Both the position numbers and the translations under genes were made by a program. Positions 48,266 through 61,116 of a stretch of DNA of 64,000 nt are shown in pieces (the stretch's first letter is position 1; every line of letters starts with the position of its first letter). The notes under the pieces were generated by a model. That model saw nothing but the letters and a program-made list of their open reading frames with translations. It did no database searches and was not told the DNA's origin. The stretch covers positions 4,514,646-4,578,645 of the forward strand of contig NC_087391.1 in assembly GCF_963675165.1 (NCBI RefSeq), given 5' to 3'. The DNA is from Halichondria panicea (taxonomy: Eukaryota > Porifera > Demospongiae > Suberitida > Halichondriidae).

Positions 48266-51200
48266 ATGGCTGAAGGGATAAGCAAGGAACTGAAGATCAA
48301 GGCAGCCTCAGAGGCACTAACCAGCCAACTGTTTGACCTCACAGGGGTAATTGACCCCTTAATGATGGCTCTCAATTTGATTTCCAAAAAGATTATTGAT
48401 CGATCGATTCTCGAGAGAGTTAGACTGTTGAGTTCCACGAAGAGTGAGAAAGCGTGCGATGTCCTAACTGCTGTCTCTGATGCTGTAATGATTAATCCAG
48501 ACTGCTTTGCCACTTTTTGCGATATCCTCGACAATGAGCCAGTAACTAAAGATATTGCAAGGATTCTGAAAGGTAAACACAACCGCTAAGTTCCTTCTGT
48601 GATCATGATATTAGAAACCTATAATGCAGCTAACCATGCGTCATCTTTTTTTAGAAAACTATGAACAGGAACTTCATACAGCTCAACAAAGTTTATGTGA
48701 GTTCTCATTGTGTCATTTGTTAGCTACCATTTATTAATCTTGACTCTCTCTCTCTCTCTTTAGCATGCACATGTACTGTCCTAAAAAAGTCATTCTTGAA
48801 CAAGCTGAAGAATTTGCTGTACGGTTTGAAAGGGTACAGCTATGCTGAGAAGAAAAAGACGGAACAACATGCTCTTACAGAATACGTGACCTGCTTCATT
48901 CAAGCTGGCTGCTCTTCCACTGACCATTTGGACAAGCATCTCTTGGCTCTACACGAACAAGATAACCTGATTACCGATGTTTCCTTATATCATTGGGCAA
49001 AGCAACTGGCCACAAAAAAATTTACTGAAATTGCCACTCTACCAATGAATCCGATTAAGATTTCTTCTGTTACAAAAGTACCTCTTTTCTCAAAGCCTGT
49101 TGTGTATCATGCTAGTATTTGCTCACTAGCAGTCAACAAGACTGATGCTGGGGAATACCAAAAGTTCTTCAAAGACAAGCGATTTGTTCCTGGTCACTCG
49201 TTTAAAGAAGTGTCTATCTCTCGATCAAAACAGGAGCGGTATCTCATAGCAACACAAGACGACTCTACCTACTACATTGCTTTTCAGAGTGAGCCAAACA
49301 TCACAGAATGGCCCAAGAGGTTCATGTCCTTTGAAAATGGTAAGTTTATATTTATATCGCAATGGTATAGATTACGTATCACTGTCCTCTTATAGGGATT
49401 AACATTCAAGCGGAAAGCTTTCCAATTGACTTCATCACAGAGCTTCTCAACAATGACACAAACCGAGTTGTTCTCACAGGTATTATTTTGTTTGTGTATA
49501 TAATATATGTGGGTTACTATTCATTTCAGGTTTTTCCTTTGGTGGGATGCTTGCTTGTTCGATAGCTGTTAAAGTGTGGCAGCGAGGGTACATACCAGCT
49601 CAGCTACTTCAAGAGAACCTCGTGTGTATCACATTTGCCCAGCCCCACCTCCCAGTGCCCCAACTAGCAGACCTGGCGAGAGACCGTCCTGAGATTGTTA
49701 ACACAATCCATGCCATCTACTTTGAAGAGGACATAGTTTCTCGCCTTCTGAGGGTTCTTGACCTACCATGTAGCACTCTGATTGAAGATCAAGAACCTGG
49801 CCTTCAAATGAAAGTTAGAGAACTGCCTAAATCTGTAAGTGCATGTATACTGTTTATTGAATGCACATGAGGATTTACATAATTAACAGGCTTTTCAAGA
49901 CCCTTTGACACAAAAGCTTCTCTCAGACATAGGACAGCTCTCGTTTGAAAGCTTGGAAGTAAGCAATGAATCTCACTGCAGCAAAAAGTATGATATGCCT
50001 ATTTTACTATTAGGTGCCCTCATTTTCTGAGTTCGTGGAATTCCTAAGGAAGATATTGGAAGGGTTGTCTCGAAACACTGGACTAAGCCAATCATTTACC
50101 TACTACCAGCTCTCCTACTCCACCGACCAGTCCTCTTGTCTTCAGTTCAGTGAGATGACAAAAGATCAATCAGCCATTCAATCTTCACATCTCAAAACTG
50201 ATGAATTGCTACGTCTCACACCAAAGGTCTTTAAAAAGGTGTGTTCTTAATTTACAGAGTTTGAGCCTATAATTATTTACCCTGTGCGTGTGCAGCGGGG
50301 GTAGAGTGAGATCAGTGTGTGTGTCGGTTTGTGTGTGGGCACAGACATGAGTTGTTTAGAGCAAACTAGACACTTTCATGGACTGCTTTAAATCTTCAAA
50401 GCTAACAAAAAACACTGTTTTTAATCGTTGTTTTATAGATTTTCGCGATTCACCCCATTATATTAATTACGGTACAAAATTATCGTATCCGTTTTGCCGC
50501 TGTGCAATGAAGCTGAACGCATGCATCTTGTTAAATCTGTACAGCATTCCATGGTAACTTATTGTGAGAAACTTTTCCGTGGCTACTTGGACAAAACTCC
50601 GGAGTACAGAATTCCCTCCGAAGGAAAGGCTCCAGTTTCTCTCAACATGAGACCGACTGTAAGTGGTGTCACTATTCACGAACACGGCTCAGAAGTTGCT
50701 TTGGTAGTGGAAGGTACCAACTTTTGGTTCTGCTATCGTTTGTCCATCAGAGGAGAGAGTATTGCAACTCCAGCTTCTAAAATCTCTGGTACGTCAATCA
50801 AGCTCAATTTTGACAAAGAAAGCAAGCCGACATTGAGTGCTCTTTCTGACAATGAAGAAGTCATTCTTAAAATGTTCAATCACTTCATGAAGTCTCCAGT
50901 TACTGTGAATGAAAAGGTCGTAAAAAAAGTATGTTGGTTGTTAAATTACTAGTGTGATGAGATTTAAAACCGTTTTCTGTTTTCAGGAATACCCAGTCAG
51001 CACAAGACAGCGACAGCTAGCACGGCTCACTCCCTCTCAGCTGATCGAGGTGACCTACCTTAGTGCTCTGCTTGAGAAGCATCCCTACACTGGCCCCCAA
51101 CCTCAGTCACACAAGGTGACCATTATCAAGGCATTTCTTGACAAGGTAGTGAATGTTGTGCCTTTGGAAAGCATGGGATATGCAATTGCACACGGAAATG

Positions 51201-53475
51201 ATCATGTCGCACTGCAATGTGTCAATGTGTTGGATGCTTTAGTTGATGATTTGCCTTCCTCCTATTTAATGGATGATGGTTTTGATAAAGCAACAAAGAG
51301 AGTTCGTAGCGGTGTTCCTGTTGAAATTGTTAGTAAACTGATTGAGCAAGTTATAGACAGAAGCCTTTTACAAAGTCGGTTGTTGTATGGCATACAATTT
51401 TCCTTGAACAAGGAAGAAAAGACACTGACGTATACAATTCATTTACCTGACAAGAAAATCTTAACTCGGACATACTCCTTCGATGAGCTCAAAGATAAGT
51501 ATAAGGTATCACCCAACATCGATTTACTACAGCTATCTGGTGTGAAAAACATAAATTGGCTACAACATAAATTATTTGACAAAGTTCATAAGTCAAGCAC
51601 AGTCAAAAGTGTCATATGTGGATTGAATATTAGCTCACTGTACGGTGTATCGAATGAACAACTCAAGTCACCCATTGAAACCCTCCATATTGGGAAGGAA
51701 AAGCTTGCTTCCACATCAGGATTTACCTCAGACAAATTAACATCCTCTGTCTCGTTAGTAAATTCTGCCATGAAGTTAGATTGTCTTGATAACTCTCTCA
51801 TGTTGAAAACTGTGAACGATATTCGTCACCAAGAGCTAGCGATATGTACTTCACTTCTTGCTGGATTCATGGAGCAACACGAAATTAACATTCCATTAAT
51901 GAAATCAGAGAAAGATCACTCGAAGGTTTTGGAACTTTCAGCTAGAGCAAGCGTGGGTGTGTGGGCATTATCAAGTCTTGACTTTGAGCATATTCAGCCG
52001 ATTCTCAAGCAATGCCGTGGTGAACAACTGCTCGTCAAGATCGAAGACTATATCAAGGGTATTATTGTTGAAGCCAAAGCAATGTCACCTTCTCCAGATG
52101 ATACCCAATATGCTGCCAAGCTTCAGTTCATCGTGCAAGGAGCAGAGAAAACAGTAACCTGCAACAGTCAATACATCAGCTACTCCCTCGAGCGACAACT
52201 TGCCGACATTTGTAGTGAAAGGAAAATCACTGAAGAAATACCCTTGGAAAAATTAGTTTTACAGTGGGAACAACTTTTTGAGAAGAACATTCTCTCCCTC
52301 GTGGCCAAATCTCATCGCCCGCTGATTGCTCGCTGGCTGAAGTGGGCTCTGATTGTCCACAACCTTCGTGAGGAGCTGGCCAAGTACACAGCCGTGGGGG
52401 TGGTGGGACTCGTAAACTCAGGGAAGTCACGACTCATCACCACACTCTTTGGGATACAGGTAGGTTACCGTGCACCTATTTTTATGTTCCTCATCAGTTG
52501 AGTCAGACATGCATGTGTGCAAAGTTTATGTCCTTTAAAAGTTGTACTGATGATCGTTTCTCTATTTAGATTCCCTCTGGCACTACTGAGGATAATAGGA
52601 CGACTGTTCCATTCATGTATAACCTTGAGGATAAAGTGGATGGTCTGGACGTAGTGGACTTCCCTGGGGTGGACGACAGAGACGAGAGCATCTCTGGACT
52701 GGCTGACCTCCTCCTCACTCTGGCACAGATCATTATCTTTGTGGTGGACTACAGGTACAGTCTTTCAGATGTATTATCCTTTGTATATAATTATGTGCTA
52801 GTTTTGAATCCAAAGCAGTAGATCAAAGCCAGGAAAGGTTATTGTTAATTACTGCGAATTATTCTTGTTATATCTGCAGGAAAGTCCACACTGAGTCCAG
52901 TAAGAAGTGGTTGGATAGACTGCAGGTTGAGAAAGTGCCTGTGCTGGTGTGTCTCACCTTTGCAGACAAGCTCTATGCTGAGCAAATGAAAGATGGTGAA
53001 CACCTTACTGATGAAAGCAAGTACCCTGACAAGATATCCACTAAGCACAAGCTTCAAGCTGAGCTGGCTGTGAGTTATGCACGATACTGCACACTTGTGG
53101 TTCTCTTAAATCATTAAAATCTACCATAGTCCGTTCCTATTGTTGTGATCAGCTAGTTCCCAAGACGCTTTATGTGCATTAGAAATTGAAATTGAATGCC
53201 ATATTTTTTAGCATAATTATTTTAACTGGGGGCTGTAATTATTGCAGAGAATCAAAGAGAAGCTGGAACTCCCATCCTCTCACCAAATTGAGTTCTGCTC
53301 ATTCAGTCAGGACAAAGATTCTATTCTGAATTGCAAGGAAGGTCGCCAGAGACTGAGGGATGTGGGAATCAGCACCCCCTCTGAGGTGGGCGATTGGCTA
53401 GTGGACACTTTCAAGAAGAGGTTTGGACAAGACGATCTGGCAGACAGGCTCAAAGATTTTGTACATTCTAGTTAG
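48266..53475 (+). CDS. Array copy 2: death-fold-like / lipase-like / GTPase protein
   Basis: Same 12-exon plan: 48266-48572, 48655-48696, 48764-49339, 49396-49479, 49530-49834, 49890-49958, 50014-50238, 50545-50928, 50987-52459, 52570-52754, 52880-53069, 53248-53475; 1355 aa, no stop or frame break. The GFSFGG nucleophile motif, DIVSRLL (Pro to Ser against copy 1) and HSMVTY keep the possible triad. The P-loop GLVNSGKS, DFPGVDD and TFAD are identical to copy 1. Small in-frame differences are 3 residues shorter in exon 2, 3 in exon 5 and 1 in exon 7. Intron 7 is longer (about 300 bp). The middle of exon 9 (51290-51620) is the most diverged segment of the array, while the lipase and GTPase exons are nearly identical to the other copies. 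Confidence 0.88.
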
Positions 53476-53837
53476 TACAGAGAGCAACTTTAACATTAAC
53501 TGTGTGTGTGTGTGTTGTTATAATTAACATTATTGTACATTCAATGTATTGTGTGGTAATAAGTTTATGGTCTGTTTGAATATGCTCTATAAATTTAATA
53601 CTGAGTCTGAGTATCCTATGATGTACTTTACCTACCTAGATAATTATATATTTTGACAGTAGGTTGTGTAGGCCTATATACTGGTAGAAGAAAATTACAC
53701 GAAGAATACATACAAAATACATGTATGTTTCATTCCACACAAATTATTGATATATTTTATATGGTGGGAAATGCACATTATAAAAACTGTGACTATATCT
53801 AACAATCGAGGTGAACATGATATATAGTTTATGTTCG
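53476..53837. other. Spacer between array copy 2 and calcineurin B fragment 1
   Basis: Holds the 3' UTRs of two convergent units: a TG run, AATAAGTTTATGG and AT-rich DNA. It is nearly identical to 61117-61466, so it belongs to the duplicated unit. Confidence 0.6.
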
Positions 53838-54679
53838 TCAGTCGCTGCCTTGCTTGAAATCCAGTACCATTTTAGACGGGCCATCCATCGTGCCCACAAC
53901 CTGCAGAGGACACAAAGGCAACAGTGAGCAATGCTAGAGTAATACACTAGGCACCAACCAAATATCTCTCCGCATATAAACGGCATCACAAAATAATAAA
54001 TGCAGCGAGAAACATTTCTATAAACCACATTTCCCCTTTGAATTTGATAAGGGAACCATACAAACATCTAGGAAGACTCAAAGACCCACATGTACATGTA
54101 CATGTATTCACTGAGTAACTCACATCACAGAATTCCTCGTATGAAATCTTGCCATCGCCATCTTTGTCGGAGTAGAGGATGGTCTTATCGACTATTTCTT
54201 GGAGTTGCTTCTCTGTTAAGTTGTTTCCTACCATCGTTTTTAGCACTTAGAACAGTTCACCGTTGCTGATGAACCCGTCCTGGTCAATGTCGTAGATACG
54301 GAAAGCAACTATAAAAAGAGAAGCAGAAACCACTGACACAATAGTTACTAAAATGAGGCTCAAAATACTAACTCAATATACAACTGAACCCTAGCTGGTA
54401 TAGGAACTGAACCCTAGCTGGTATAGGAACTGAACCTAACGTAGGTTTTCCACGTGGTCTAAAGGTACATGTATACGGAACAATCCACAGACCTTGCTGG
54501 GTCCCCTAACAGTGGTAATAAAGAGTGAATTGTCTTATAAATTATTTAGCTAAGGTGCAATGGATTCTATAACATGCGTGTTTACACCACCTAACATAGA
54601 GAAAAAGTGATGGGCTTACACTTGAGCTTCTTGTCCCTGTCTCCCTCCACACTGAACTGTGAGACACCCTCTATGAACT
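53838..54679 (-). pseudogene. PPP3R1: Calcineurin B 3'-half copy 1, with premature TAA
   Basis: Three exons (minus): 54679-54620 ([20 protein letters not shown]), 54308-54124 and 53900-53838. They encode the region from the end of EF-hand 2 through EF-hands 3 ([12 protein letters not shown]) and 4 ([12 protein letters not shown]) to a calcineurin B tail ending FKQGSD. Codon CAA (Gln) after GELF, present in the second copy, is TAA here (minus strand, about 54250-54248). Exons for EF-hands 1 and most of 2 are missing. A short conserved stretch (STDQIDQL, about 55262-55285 minus) could be a remnant of an N-terminal exon, now separated by an insertion. Splice sites are otherwise intact. A duplicated gene fragment, probably not functional as calcineurin B. 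Confidence 0.82.
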
Positions 54680-55076
54680 CTGCACAAGGAGGGAAACACA
54701 CAAATACTGAAACTGTATCCTGCTATACATGTGTACATACATGCACTGCTGGCTTTTACATGAAGTATTCGTAAGACTCCATAAGGTTTTTCCCCTATTA
54801 TTAGGGTATTGTGATCACTCATGAATATTCATGAGTTTAATTCTGTCAGCTTTTTCTCTTTTGCAGGTTCAAAGAAGTCTGCTGTACTTATATTGTATGA
54901 TTATTAACTCTATTGCTATTGTTTTGTGTAAGAATGCCATGATTATGAAGATGCATGAATGAGAAAAGTGGGCATCAAAACCGCAAGTATATAGACTATT
55001 TTTTGCGTCAATTTATAAGAGCAGTAAGTACTTTCAGCAAGCTTTATTGGTATCTATATGTAGCTAAGTACCTTCC

Positions 55077-55240
55077 AGAGGGCCAGACGAAGAGATATTC
55101 GTTGTAAAACTTCATACGGGCGAGTAAAAGCTAAGAGTAGACAGTAAGTATCTAAAAACACGTTTGATATTTCGATAAACAGGAGGCTACCTTCAACCAG
55201 ATTGACTTTTTTCAAAATTTCTCTTCGTCTGGCCCTGCCC
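55077..55240. repeat. TIR element inserted in calcineurin B fragment 1 region
   Basis: AGGGCCAGACGAAGAGAT at the left is inverted as ATTTCTCTTCGTCTGGCCCT at the right. It is part of about 450 bp (54800-55250) absent from the matching place in the other unit, where AAGGTTTCCTCTATTGTCAA leads directly to CTCAACTGGTCGATTTGG (about 62356-62398). Confidence 0.75.
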
Positions 55241-55539
55241 CTACCTTTCTTTAATCTCAACTGGTCGATTTGGTCGGTACTAACCACCTCTACACAAAAT
55301 ACCTGAGTAACTCTAATAGGCCTAGTTTACCACATTATTAGGATTGAAAATAGCGACAGTTCCTATAATTTATTGCCTATGTGCAATTACTTTACTCACC
55401 TCTGTACTCATTACTATAGCATGTACATCATCATTCCGCTCAGACACCTGGCTCAACTGCACTGTGTGTGTGTGTGCGTGTTGACATTATTTGTCAAATG
55501 ATTTGACAAGTTTTTTAGTTTCAGTTTTGTGCACACACT

Positions 55540-55749
55540 AATCCTTGTGGTGTATGTATCAGTCAGTGGTTGTATTAAACACACAATAGAATAGAGCAAG
55601 TGGCAAGTACAATATTAAATCAGACCCCCACGTACCTCCTCCCACCATCACTGCACGGACACAGAACGAACGTCTTCATTATTTTGTTATGCTAACGACT
55701 TTCCTGAAGAGCTTAAGGATAACATAAGAGAGGTGTGAGAGGAACTTGA
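55540..55749 (-). pseudogene. TRMT5 intron-1/exon-1 fragment, copy 1
   Basis: 55668-55749 matches TRMT5 exon 1 (about 40114-40202) through TTATGCTAACGACT, ACATAAGAGAGGTGTGAGAG and GAACTTG, with a 12-bp deletion. Upstream, 55575-55635 (ACACAATAGAATAGAGCAAG, AATATTAAATCAGACCCCCA) matches TRMT5 intron 1 on both sides of its MITE. Homology stops abruptly after GAACTTGAAG. It cannot encode TRMT5. Confidence 0.8.
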
Positions 55750-55860
55750 AGCATCACCATAGGCGCTAGACGTAGACAATAGCTATGTGATCATGATCAC
55801 ACACCCATTTACACATACACACCTCTAGCTGAGTTATTACACTTTCTGGATTGCAGAGAA

Positions 55861-55919
55861 ACAAAGGTGTGGCTCGTTTTTGGGGGCGTGCCTGGTTTCT
55901 GCCTGTGGCAAACAACACA
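55861..55919 (+). promoter_or_regulatory. Conserved upstream block of array copy 3
   Basis: ACAAAGGTGTGGCTCGTTTT, GGGGGCGTGCCTGG just before the start codon parallels the block before copy 1 and the GGGGGCGTGG before copy 4. A GC-box-like core is possible. Since the unit is duplicated, conservation alone is weak evidence. Confidence 0.4.
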
Positions 55920-58900
55920 ATGGCTGAAGGAATAAGTAAAGAAGTGAAGATCAAGGCAGCCTCCAAGGCTCTAACTAGACAACTGGTTAATCTCATTGGG
56001 GTAATGGACCCCTTCATGATGGCTGCCAACTTGTTCTCTGAAGAGATTATTGATCAATCAATTCTCGAGAAGGTCAGATTGCCAGGCACTAAAAGTGAGA
56101 AGGCTTTTGATGTCTTCACTGCTGTCTCTGGTGCTGTAAGAATTAACCCAGACTCCTTTACTACTTTTTGCAATATTCTCGACAATGAGCCAGTAACTAA
56201 AGATATTGCGAAGAATCTGAAAGGTAGGAAAGAGTTTGATCGATCGCTTATTATCATTTAGGCTTCTTGCTACTCATAATATATTATAGCTGATAATACT
56301 GTGTCTCTCTTTAATATTCAGATAGCTATCAAGCGAACATTCTGGAAATCCACAGAGCTCAACAAATTCCTAGTAAGTTCCGAATAAGGTATCACTTTAA
56401 TGTCATCTCTCTCTTTAGCTTGCACATGTACTCTGTTACAAAAGTCATTCTTGGAAAAACTGAAAAAACTGCTCGATGGTTTGAAATTTTACAGCGGTGC
56501 CGATACGAAGAAGATGGAACAAAAGGGCCTCACAGAATACGTGACCTGCTTCATTCAAGCTGGCTGCTCTTCCACTGACCATTTGGACGAGCATCTCTTG
56601 GCTCTACACGAACAAGATAACCTGATTACTGATATTACCGTATATCATTGGGCAAAGCAACTGGCCTCAGAAAAATTCACTGAAATCGTTGCCATACCAA
56701 CAAGTCCAATTAAAGTTGCTCCTGTTACAAAATCACGTCTTTTTTCAAAGCCTGTTGTGTATCATGCCAGTATTTGCTCACTAGCAGTCAACAAGACTGA
56801 TGCTGGAGAGTACTAAAAGTTTTTCAAAGACAAGCGGTTTGTTCCTGGCCACTCGTTTAAAGAAATCTCCATCTCTTGGTCAAAACAGGATCGGTATCTC
56901 ATAGCAACACAAGATGACTCTACCTACTACATTGCCTTTCAGAGTGAACCTAACCTCACAGAATGGCCCAAGAGATTTGCATCCTTTGAACATGGTAAAT
57001 ATATTTACAACATTGCCAATAGTTACTTAATGTTTTACCTATAGGAATCAGCATTCAAGCTGATAACTTTCCTATTGACTTCATCACAGAGCTTCTCAAC
57101 AATGACACAAAAAGAGTTGTTCTTACAGGTACTACTAAACTACAATGTTGTGATTTTAAAGGTTCCTTTCAGGTTTTTCCTTTGGTGGGATGCTGGCTTG
57201 TTCAATAGCCGTTCAAGTGTGGCAGCGAGGGTACATACCAGCTCAGCTGCTTCAAGAAAACCTCGTGTGTATCACATTTGCCCAGCCACACCTCCCAGTG
57301 CCCCAACTAGCAGACCTGGCAAGAGACCGTCCTGAGATTACAAACACAATCCATGCCATCCACTTTGAAAAGGACATAGTTCCTCGCCTTCTGAAGGTTC
57401 TTGATCTACCATGTAGCACTTTGATTGAAGAGCGAGTAATAAAAGAACCTGGCCTTCAGATGAAAGTTAAAGAACTTCCCAAACCTGTAAGTCTGCTTTG
57501 TGTGTGTGTGTGTGTGTGTGTCAGCAACAATTTTTACTGCACAGGCTTTTCAAGACTTGTTGACGCAGAAGCTTCTTTCAGATGTAGGGCAACTCTCCTT
57601 TGAAAATGTCGAAGTGAGTTGTGAATATCATTGCAGCAAATATAATGAATATACTGTGCCGATAGGTACAATCTTCTTTCTCTGAACTTATGGAATTTCT
57701 AAGAAAGCTATTGGAACGGTTGTCTCAAAACGCTGGACTAAGCCAATCATTGACCTACTACCAGCTCTCCTACTCCACCGACCAGTCCTCCTGTCTTCAG
57801 TTCAGTGAGATGACAAAAGATCAATCAGCCATTCAATCCTCACATCTCAAAACTGAAGAATTGCTTCGTCTTACACCAGACGTCTTTAGAAAGGTTTGTT
57901 CATTGTGTACACTGTCCGTTTAAAATAATCCTGTACAGCATTCAATGGAGACCTATTGTGAGAAGCTTTTCCGTGGTTACTTGGATAAATCTCCTGAGTA
58001 CAGAGTTCTACCCACAGGAAAGGCTCCAGCTTCTCTCAACATGAGACCGACTGTAAGTGGTGTCACTATTCACGAACACGGCTCAGAAGTTGCTTTGGTG
58101 GTGGAAGGTACTAATTTTTGGTTCTGCCATCATCTGTCTATCAGCGGAGTGAGTATTGCAACTCCAGCTTCTCAAATTTCTGGCTCATCAATCAAACTCA
58201 ATTTTGACAAGGAAATCAAACCGACCTTGAGTGCTCTTTCTGACAATGAAGAAGTCAGTCTCAAAGTGTTCAATCACTTTATGAAGTCTCCAGTTACTGT
58301 AAATGTGAAGATCATTAAAAAAGTAAGTTGGTTATTGAAGCACTGTCAGTATAGAGTTTAATAATTTTCTTTAGGAATACCCGGTCAGCACAAGACAGCG
58401 ACAGCTAGCACGGCTCACTCCCTCTCAGCTGATCGAGGTGACCTACCTCAGTGCTCTGCTTGAGAAGCATCCCTACATCTCTGGCCCTCAACCTCAGTCA
58501 CACAAGGTGACCGTTATCAAGGATTTTCTCGACAAGGTAGTGAATGTTGTGCCTTTGGAAAGTGTGGGATATGCAATGGCACATGGAAATGACCATGTTG
58601 CGCTGCAATGTTTGAATGTGGTGGATGCCTTATTTGATGATTTGCCTTCTTCCTATTTAATGAATGATGGTTTTATTAAAGCAGCAAGAAGAGTTGGTAG
58701 CGGTATGTCAGTTGAAATTTATAATGAACTGATTGATCCGATTGTTGAAGGATATGATTCACAGAATGATAAATATTATGTTGAATATGCCTATAATAAA
58801 GAAGATAGGACACTTACAATTACAGCTGATTTTTCAGAGGAAATATTAACTCACACATACTCACTCGATGAGCTCGAAAAGAAATATAAGATAGTACCCA

Positions 58901-61116
58901 ACATAGGTTTATCACAGCTAACTTATTTGAAAAATTTAGGTTCTCTACAAAGTAAACTATTTGTAAAAATGCGAAGGTCAGGCATAGTCAGCAGTGTCAT
59001 ATGTGGATTAAATATTAGTTCACTGTACGGTGCATCAAAAAAGAAACTGAAGTCACCCATTGAAACGCTGCGACTAGGAAAGGAAAAACTTGCTTCCCCA
59101 TCCTCAGACAAATTGGCATCTTCTGTCTCTTCTTCTGTTACAGTAACTTCTGCCATGAACTTAGAATGTTTTGATAACTCTCTTATGCTGAAAACTGTGA
59201 ATGATATTCGTCAAGAAGAGCTAGCGATATGTACTTCACTGCTTGCTGGATTTATGGAACAACATGAAATTGACATTCCATTGATGAAATCAGAGAAAGA
59301 TCACTCGAAAGCATTGGAACTTTCAGCTAGAGCAAGTGTGGGTGTGTGGGCGTTATCAAGTCTTGATTTTGAGCATATTCAGCCGATTCTCAAGCAATGT
59401 CGTGGTGAACAGCTGCTCGTCAAGATCGAGGACTATATCAAAGGTATTGTTGAAGCCAAAGCAATGTCCCCTTCTCCAAACGACACCCAATATGCTGCCA
59501 AGCTTCAGTTCATTGTTCAAGGAGCAGAGAAAACAGTAACCTGCAACAGCCAGTACATCAGCTACTCCCTCGAACGACAACTTGCTGATATTTGTAGGGA
59601 AAGAAAAATCACTGAAGAAATTCCCTTGGAAAAATTACTTTCACTGTGGGAACAATTTTTCAAGAAGAACATTCTCTCCCTCGTGGCCAAATCTCATCGC
59701 CCGCTGATTGCTCGCTGGCTGAAGTGGGCTCTGATGGTTCACAACCTTCGTGAGGAGCTGGCCAAGTACACAGCCGTGGGGGTGGTAGGACTCGTAAACT
59801 CAGGGAAGTCACGACTCATCACCACACTCTTTGGAATACAGGTATGTTAACACTTTTAATTATGTGCTATGACTGTGGTTTTACTTCCATAGCTTTACTT
59901 GTCGTCGTTAGTCAGCCATAATTGTTTACATGTGTATTTTTCTGTTTCTATTTCGCTGATGATTGTTTCGATATACCTGTTTAGATTCCCTCTGGCACTA
60001 CTGAGGAGAATCGGACGACTGTTCCATTCATGTACAACCTTGAGGACAAGGTGGATGGTCTGGATGTGGTGGACTTCCCTGGGGTGGACGACAGAGACGA
60101 GAGCATCTCTGGACTGGCTGATCTCCTCCTCACTCTGGCACAGATCATCATCTTTGTGGTGGACTACAGGTACGTACCTACCGTAGTCTATAAAGGCGCC
60201 ACAAAAATTTTTGGGCGCACAAATAGAGCAGAAAAAAGTTTGGATGGCACTTCATTTAGAGTGACGGCCGAATTGAATTGGCAGATACAGCTTTAATTTT
60301 AGAGCCTAGACTGTTTAGTTAGCGCTAAAATTAGAGTGGCGCCTTTATTAGACTTTTTACAGTATAGTCATTTATAAACTTGTGCACACGCTTTAATTTG
60401 TGGTTTAAATCCATAGATCAAAGTAATTATTTGTCCCCAATGACCTTAGTGATTGTAGAGTGTATTTTACAGCAGTTGATTTTGGTCTGTCGTATTTATC
60501 TATATAATCATATCTACAGGAAAGTCCACACTGAGTCCAGTAAGAAGTGGTTGGATAGACTGCAGGTTGAGAAAGTGCCTGTGTTGGTGTGTCTCACCTT
60601 TGCAGATAAGCTCTATGCTGAACACATGAAAGATGGCGAATATCTTACTGATGAAAGCAAGTACCCTGACAAGATATCCACTAAGCACAAGCTTCAAGCA
60701 GAGCTGGCTGTGAGTTATGCAGCATACTGCACACTTGTGGTTCTCTTAAACTACCATAATCCGTTCCTATTGTTGTGATCAGCTTGTTCCCACTGGAAGA
60801 CGCCTTATGTGCATTAGAAATTGAAATTGAATGCCATATTTTTAGCATATTTGTTTTCGTTTGTAACTGTGACCTGTAATTACTGCAGAGAATCAAAGAG
60901 AAACTGGAACTCCCATCCTCTCACCAAATTGAGTTCTGCTCGTTCAGTCAGGACAAAGATTCTATTCTGAATTGCAAGGAGGGTCGCCAGAGACTGAGGG
61001 ACGTAGGAATCAGCACCCCCTCTGAGGTGGGCGATTGGCTGGTGGACACTTTCAAGAAGAGGTTTGGACAAGACGATCTGGCAGACAGGCTCAGAGATTT
61101 TGTACATTCTAGTTAG
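55920..61116 (+). pseudogene. Array copy 3: lipase-like/GTPase gene with one premature stop
   Basis: All 12 exons and their splice sites are intact: 55920-56223, 56322-56372, 56419-56994, 57045-57128, 57173-57486, 57545-57613, 57666-57893, 57939-58322, 58375-59841, 59985-60169, 60520-60709, 60889-61116. Joined they give 1360 codons in phase, but codon 251 (56814-56816) is TAA where copies 1 and 2 have CAA (Gln) in GEYQKFF. Nearby SRSKQ is SWSKQ. The stop falls before the nucleophile Ser, so a truncated product would hold only the N-terminal domain and part of the hydrolase. Everything downstream is as well kept as in the intact copies, so the stop is recent, polymorphic, a sequencing error or read through. 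Intron 10 carries a MITE not present in copies 1 and 2. Confidence 0.85.
60179..60364. repeat. MITE in intron 10 of array copy 3
   Basis: TACCGTAGTCTATAAAGGCG CCAC at the left is mirrored by GTGGCGCCTTTATTAGAC, TTTTTACAGTA at the right. The inside has GTGACGGCCGAATTGAATTG. Intron 10 of copies 1 and 2 lacks it, so it inserted after duplication. Confidence 0.85.

Larger units (their letters stand above)
48266..55919 (+). repeat. Segmental duplication unit A (~7.65 kb)
   Basis: The unit holds array copy 2, the 3' half of a calcineurin B gene (minus) and a TRMT5 intron-1/exon-1 fragment. The next unit (55920-63486) repeats the same order and orientation. Start-to-start distances of 7654 and 7567 bp agree apart from insertions. 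Confidence 0.88.

Noticed and set aside
54248-56816. Reassigned TAA codon (Gln) to explain both premature stops
   Set aside because: The other genes end at normal stops (TAA for TRMT5, TAG for array copies and GDPGP1, TGA for RALGAPA), and intact paralogues have CAA at these sites; mutation or error is far simpler.
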